From Actinokineospora xionganensis (GTDB lineage: Bacteria > Actinomycetota > Actinomycetes > Mycobacteriales > Pseudonocardiaceae), in NCBI RefSeq assembly GCF_014323725.1, contig NZ_JABVED010000012.1:205852-240902 (forward strand): DNA of 35,051 bases, read 5' to 3'. The notes beneath the pieces were generated by a model. The model was not told where the DNA came from and did no database searches. It worked only from the letters and a program-made list of their open reading frames with translations. Of the stretch, positions 32,229 through 35,051 are shown one piece after another. Position numbers and translations under genes: made by a program. Position 1 is the first letter of the stretch. The number at the start of each line of letters is the position of its first letter.

Positions 32229-32555
32229 TCAGCGACCCACGGCTCGCTCCAGCTGAGCCTTGTTCATCTTCGACCGACCCTTGATCCCCTTCTCCCGAGC
32301 CTCGTTGTAGAGCTGGTCGCGGGTCCGCCCACCCGGCCCCTTGTGCGACCGCAGCCCGCCGCGCCTGCCCGAAGAGATGTCCTCGGTCGAGGTCCGGCTC
32401 GACTCCTCAGCCTCCCCGGCCCGAGCCCGCTCCTTGTTGACCGTGCGCGCGGCGATCTCCTCCGCGGTGTCCTCGGTCTCCCCGCGCTCGAGCAGGCCTT
32501 CCTTTATGTGCTCGTACTGACGCTCTCGCTTCGCGTTCCACGCCCGCTGCGGCAT
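32229..32555 (-). CDS. Small basic SAP/Rho-N-like protein (often labelled plasmid stabilization protein)
   Basis: A 108-residue, highly charged soluble protein widely conserved in actinomycetes. The N-terminal half has MPQRAWNAKRERQYEHIKEG and RGETEDTAEEIAARTVNKER. The middle is an RGG-like SSGRRGGLRSHKGPGGRTRD. The C-terminus, QLYNEAREKGIKGRSKMNKA and then QLERAVGR, is a short helix-extended-helix motif of the SAP/Rho-N kind, probably binding DNA or RNA. The usual database label 'plasmid stabilization' rests on weak evidence. The start at ATG 32555 has a strong GGAGGAGG. It is convergent with tetR with no space for a terminator. It is related in architecture to the 85-residue protein at 11997-12254. 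Confidence 0.85.
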   Translation of the reverse strand: MPQRAWNAKRERQYEHIKEGLLERGETEDTAEEIAARTVNKERARAGEAEESSRTSTEDISSGRRGGLRSHKGPGGRTRDQLYNEAREKGIKGRSKMNKAQLERAVGR

Positions 32556-32610
32556 GGCGACCTCCTCCTGACGTTTCCTGCCGAGGACCGGTTACCCAAC
32601 CGCGAGGGAA

Positions 32611-32994
32611 TCAGTCGTCGAAGGTCAGCGTTTCCTTGAGGATCGCCCGGTGGGTCGGCTTGGCCTGCTCGTAGCGCCGCAGGCCCTCTTCGGTCAGGGA
32701 CACGAAGATGCCGCGGCGGTCCAGCTCGCACATCGCGCGCTCGACCAGGCCTTCGCGCTCCATGCGAGCGACGAGGCGGGAGGTGGCGCTCTGGCTCAGG
32801 TGAACGGCGTCGGTGAGTTCGGCGCCGCGGCACTTCGCCTCGCCGGTGGCCAGGCGCTCCAGGGCCTCGAACTCGCTGACACCGAGGCCATGCTTGGACT
32901 GCAGCTCGCATTCAAGCGCGCCGAACACCGCAGCGTGGCGGGCGAGGAGGCCGCGCCACTGCCGCACCAGACCCTCATCCGCGAGTTCGCTCAC
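32611..32994 (-). CDS. MarR-family transcriptional regulator
   Basis: A 127-residue MarR repressor, a little short of the usual ~140-150. A helical dimerisation segment (LVRQWRGLLARHAAVFGALE) leads to the winged helix: GVSEFEALERLATG, CRGAELTDAVHLSQSATSRL (recognition helix), and the wing VERAMCELDRRGIFVSLTEEG. The C-terminal dimer helix is short (RAILKETLTFDD). The start is GTG 32994 with no Shine-Dalgarno; a -10 TACTTT ends 6 bases upstream, so translation is probably leaderless. It is divergent from the DHA2-type exporter at 33080, the classic MarR/efflux pair, with an operator region of 85 bases between them. The two Cys residues (Cys-Arg before the recognition helix, and MCELD) might sense oxidation, but this is speculative. 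Confidence 0.9.
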   Translation of the reverse strand: MSELADEGLVRQWRGLLARHAAVFGALECELQSKHGLGVSEFEALERLATGEAKCRGAELTDAVHLSQSATSRLVARMEREGLVERAMCELDRRGIFVSLTEEGLRRYEQAKPTHRAILKETLTFDD

Positions 32995-33000
32995 GGCGCC

Positions 33001-33029
33001 AAAGTATCATGCAGACGAATTTGATGCAA
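33001..33029 (-). promoter_or_regulatory. Predicted marR promoter (leaderless)
   Basis: On the minus strand TTGCAT (33024-33029) and TACTTT (33001-33006) are spaced by 17 bases; the GTG at 32994 lies where transcription should begin. The perfect inverted repeat ACGAATT (33015-33021) / AATTCGT (33038-33044) overlaps this promoter and is a candidate MarR operator. Confidence 0.5.
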
Positions 33030-33043
33030 ACACATTTAATTCG

Positions 33044-33072
33044 TTGGCATTAGATGTGCATGCATGTAGCGT
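33044..33072 (+). promoter_or_regulatory. Predicted DHA2 exporter promoter (leaderless)
   Basis: TTGGCA (33044-33049) and TAGCGT (33067-33072) are spaced by 17 bases, and the ATG at 33080 lies 7 bases after the -10. The palindrome TGCATGCA (33057-33064) fills the middle of the spacer, a second candidate MarR site. Confidence 0.5.
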
Positions 33073-33079
33073 GCGGATC

Positions 33080-34531
33080 ATGAGCTCTTCCACCCAGCTG
33101 TCCACCACCTCCACACGGTGGGACGCACGCCTCTGGGGCGTCCTCCTGACCGTGTCCACCGTCATCGGCCTCGACGCGCTCGACGTCTCCATGGTCGGCG
33201 TCGCCCTTCCGTCCATCCGGGCCGAACTCGGCCTCTCGACCAGCGCGCTGCAGTGGATCGTCAGCGGGTACGTCCTCGGCTACGGCGGTCTGCTCCTGCT
33301 CGGCGGCCGCACCGCCGACCTGCTCGGCAGGCGCCGGGTGTTCCTCATCGCGGTCGGCGTCTTCGCGCTCGCCTCACTGTTCGGCGGGCTGGTCGACGAC
33401 GGCGCCCTGCTGATCGCGAGCCGGTTCATCAAGGGTGTCGCGGCCGCCTTCACCGCGCCCGCCGCACTCTCCATCATCACCACGACATTCCGTGAGGGCC
33501 CGGCGCGCAACAAGGCGATCGGCATCTTCGCGGTGTTCGGCGCCAGCGGGTACTCCGCAGGCCTGGTCTTCTCCGGCCTGTTGACCCAGGTCGGCTGGCG
33601 GTGGACGTTCCTGCTGCCGGTGCCGATCGCGATCGCCGCACTGGTCGCCGCGATCAAGCTGATCCCCGACTACCGGCCGGAGCGCACCGGCGCGGGCTAC
33701 GACCTGCCCGGCGCCATCACCGGGGCCGCGGGCTCGCTGCTGCTGGTGTTCGCCGTGGTCGAAGCCCCCGAGGTCGGCTGGGCCGCGCCCCGCACGCTGA
33801 TCTCCTTCGCCCTCGCGCTCGCGTTGCTCACCACATTCGTGACCATCGAGAAGCGCAGCACGCACCCGCTGCTGCGGCTGGGCATCCTCAAGTCCGGTCC
33901 GCTGGCCCGCGCCAACGTCGGCGGCGCGCTGTTCTTCGGCGGGTACATCGGCTTCCAGTTCGTGGTGATGCTCTACCTGCAGTCGGTGCTGGGCTGGTCG
34001 CCGCTGCAGACCGCCCTCGGGTTCCTTCCCGCGGCCGCGATCGTGGCGTTCGGCTCGCCGCGGATCGAGCCATTGATCAACCGCTTCGGGACCTCGCGCA
34101 CGATCCTGGCAGGCGTCACCGCGCACGTCGTCGGATACGCGCTGTTCCTTGGCGTCGACGAGCACTCCGGCTACCTCGGCGCGGTGCTGCCGAGCATGGT
34201 CCTGCTCGGTGTCGGCTTCATGCTGGCGTTCTCGTCGATGAACATCCAGGCCACGGCCGGTGTGGCCGACAGCGAGCAGGGGCTCGCGGGCGGTCTGCTG
34301 AACACGTCGGTCCAGGTCGGCGGCGCCATCGGGCTCGCGGTGATCACCGCGGTCCTCACGGCGAACGGCGGCGCCGACGCATCCCGCGCGGCGCTGCTCA
34401 CCGGGCTCACACCGGCGTTGTTCGTGGTCACCGGGATCTCCGTGCTGGGACTGCTGGTCGCGCTGTCGGGGGTCTTGGGGCGCCGGGAGGAGAAGGCGGT
34501 GGCACCGGAGTTCGCTCTCGCGGTGGAGTGA
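33080..34531 (+). CDS. DHA2-type (14-helix) MFS drug exporter
   Basis: A 483-residue drug:proton antiporter-like carrier of the EmrB/QacA group. The N-terminus DARLWGVLLTVSTVIGLDAL leads to the motif DVSMVGVALPSIRAELGLS and WIVSGYVLGYGGLLLLGGR (family motif D1/A region, then TADLLGRRRVFL). GRWRTFLL-equivalent QVGWRWTFLLPVPIAI corresponds to motif C downstream. 13-14 hydrophobic segments are visible. ATG 33080 is chosen over the in-frame extension from 32813, which is antisense to marR. It is divergent from marR and probably repressed by it. The substrate cannot be read from sequence; relatives export antibiotics, dyes and quaternary amines. The gene ends in a strong hairpin terminator. Confidence 0.92.
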   Translation: MSSSTQLSTTSTRWDARLWGVLLTVSTVIGLDALDVSMVGVALPSIRAELGLSTSALQWIVSGYVLGYGGLLLLGGRTADLLGRRRVFLIAVGVFALASLFGGLVDDGALLIASRFIKGVAAAFTAPAALSIITTTFREGPARNKAIGIFAVFGASGYSAGLVFSGLLTQVGWRWTFLLPVPIAIAALVAAIKLIPDYRPERTGAGYDLPGAITGAAGSLLLVFAVVEAPEVGWAAPRTLISFALALALLTTFVTIEKRSTHPLLRLGILKSGPLARANVGGALFFGGYIGFQFVVMLYLQSVLGWSPLQTALGFLPAAAIVAFGSPRIEPLINRFGTSRTILAGVTAHVVGYALFLGVDEHSGYLGAVLPSMVLLGVGFMLAFSSMNIQATAGVADSEQGLAGGLLNTSVQVGGAIGLAVITAVLTANGGADASRAALLTGLTPALFVVTGISVLGLLVALSGVLGRREEKAVAPEFALAVE

Positions 34532-34537
34532 GGGCTG

Positions 34538-34575
34538 GGGGCGGCCTGGCCATTTGGGGGGTGCCAGGCCGCCCC
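34538..34575 (+). terminator. Hairpin terminator after the DHA2 gene
   Basis: GGGGCGGCCTGGC (34538-34550) pairs perfectly over 13 bp with GCCAGGCCGCCCC (34563-34575) across a 12-base loop, beginning 6 bases after the stop. No T-run follows, as is usual for actinobacterial hairpin terminators. Confidence 0.75.
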
Positions 34576-34594
34576 GCGTGCCACTCTGTTTCCC

Positions 34595-35020
34595 ATGGTG
34601 CTCAAGCTGATCGGCACGCTGGCCGCCGCCGTCTTTGTCGTGGCGTGCGGCCAGGGCACGTCCGCGGAGAAGTCGCCGCTGTGCTCACCGGACTACCAGC
34701 CCGGTGAACTGACGGTCACGCGGGACGACCCCGAGGGGTTCACGCAGGAAGAGCCGACCAAGACGACCACCGACGCCTCGGCGATCGAGCAGGTGACCCG
34801 GGCACTCTGCGAGTTGCCTGAACCGCCCACGGACGCCCAGTGCACCGCCGACCTCGGCCCGACATTCGTGTTGCGTTTCACCGACAACACGGGGAAGCCC
34901 ACGGAGATCCGGGCCGAGGCGTTCAGTTGCCGCTACGTCAACGGCCTCGACATCCGGCGGCAGGCCAAGCCTTCGCTGTGGCAGGCGCTCACCGCCGCCG
35001 GGCTGCCTTCCGGCGGCTAG
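34595..35020 (+). CDS. Small putative lipoprotein
   Basis: A 141-residue exported protein. MVLKLIGTLAAAVFVVACGQ is a short signal peptide with a lipobox-like VVAC (Cys18), so it is probably lipid-anchored outside the membrane. The mature part is acidic, with Cys at about residues 30, 72, 82 and 111 (SPLC, RALC, DAQC, AFSC), enough for two disulphides. ATG 34595 lacks a Shine-Dalgarno; it may be leaderless. No family is recognised. It follows the DHA2 terminator and seems a separate unit. The last 31 bases of the window hold nothing further. Confidence 0.75.
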   Translation: MVLKLIGTLAAAVFVVACGQGTSAEKSPLCSPDYQPGELTVTRDDPEGFTQEEPTKTTTDASAIEQVTRALCELPEPPTDAQCTADLGPTFVLRFTDNTGKPTEIRAEAFSCRYVNGLDIRRQAKPSLWQALTAAGLPSGG

Positions 35021-35051
35021 GCCGTGTTTCGAAGTCATAGCCACTCGTTGA

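Overview
The window is high-GC DNA with strong third-position GC bias, which gives long antisense open frames everywhere. Its gene content points to a mycelial actinomycete, most likely Pseudonocardiales: a 180-kDa NAD-glutamate dehydrogenase, actinobacterial EttA, a fused CopD/CtaG protein, many start codons that look leaderless, and small KEARE/RGG-rich SAP-like proteins. The taxonomic call is inference from gene content, not from a marker gene.

Left part (1-15.7 kb, housekeeping, minus strand): a run of six genes read leftwards. They are a YbjJ-like MFS carrier, copD-ctaG, a small Rho-N/SAP-like protein whose Shine-Dalgarno lies in a 9-bp hairpin, ettA, a 1633-residue TPR + degenerate GGDEF + disordered protein, and the large glutamate dehydrogenase. 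The MFS gene is divergent from a LacI regulator (15.7-16.8 kb). A perfect 16-bp palindrome sits exactly between the predicted -35 and -10 of the MFS promoter, so this is a compact regulator/transporter pair.

Middle part (16.9-28 kb, accessory): a tRNA-Arg(TCT) gene is followed by three decayed copies of its 3' end, which bracket a small S1-like gene. Next come a flavin monooxygenase with a field of TCGAT inverted repeats upstream, a short NTF2-like orphan or remnant, a membrane-anchored protein with two tandem domains, and the C-terminal half of a LysR regulator. These are followed by a large AAA-LuxR regulator, a secreted alpha/beta hydrolase, an MFS exporter divergent from an ArsR-type regulator, a frameshifted methyltransferase tail, and a TIGR01777 SDR epimerase.

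Right part (27.8-35 kb, regulation and efflux): a second AAA-LuxR regulator is divergent from a NarL-type histidine kinase. The kinase's partner response regulator is cut off after about 16 codons, and a TetR gene with its own palindromic operator starts there. Then come a second small SAP-like protein, a MarR regulator divergent from a DHA2-type MFS exporter (both promoters look leaderless and share an AT-rich palindromic region), a perfect 13-bp-stem terminator, and a small lipoprotein.

No phage, insertion sequence, CRISPR array or classical defence system is visible. The most unusual signals are the tRNA-derived repeats around the S1-like gene, the hairpin masking the Shine-Dalgarno of the SAP-like gene, the decapitated two-component system now occupied by tetR, and the cluster of truncated genes between 19 and 31.6 kb.
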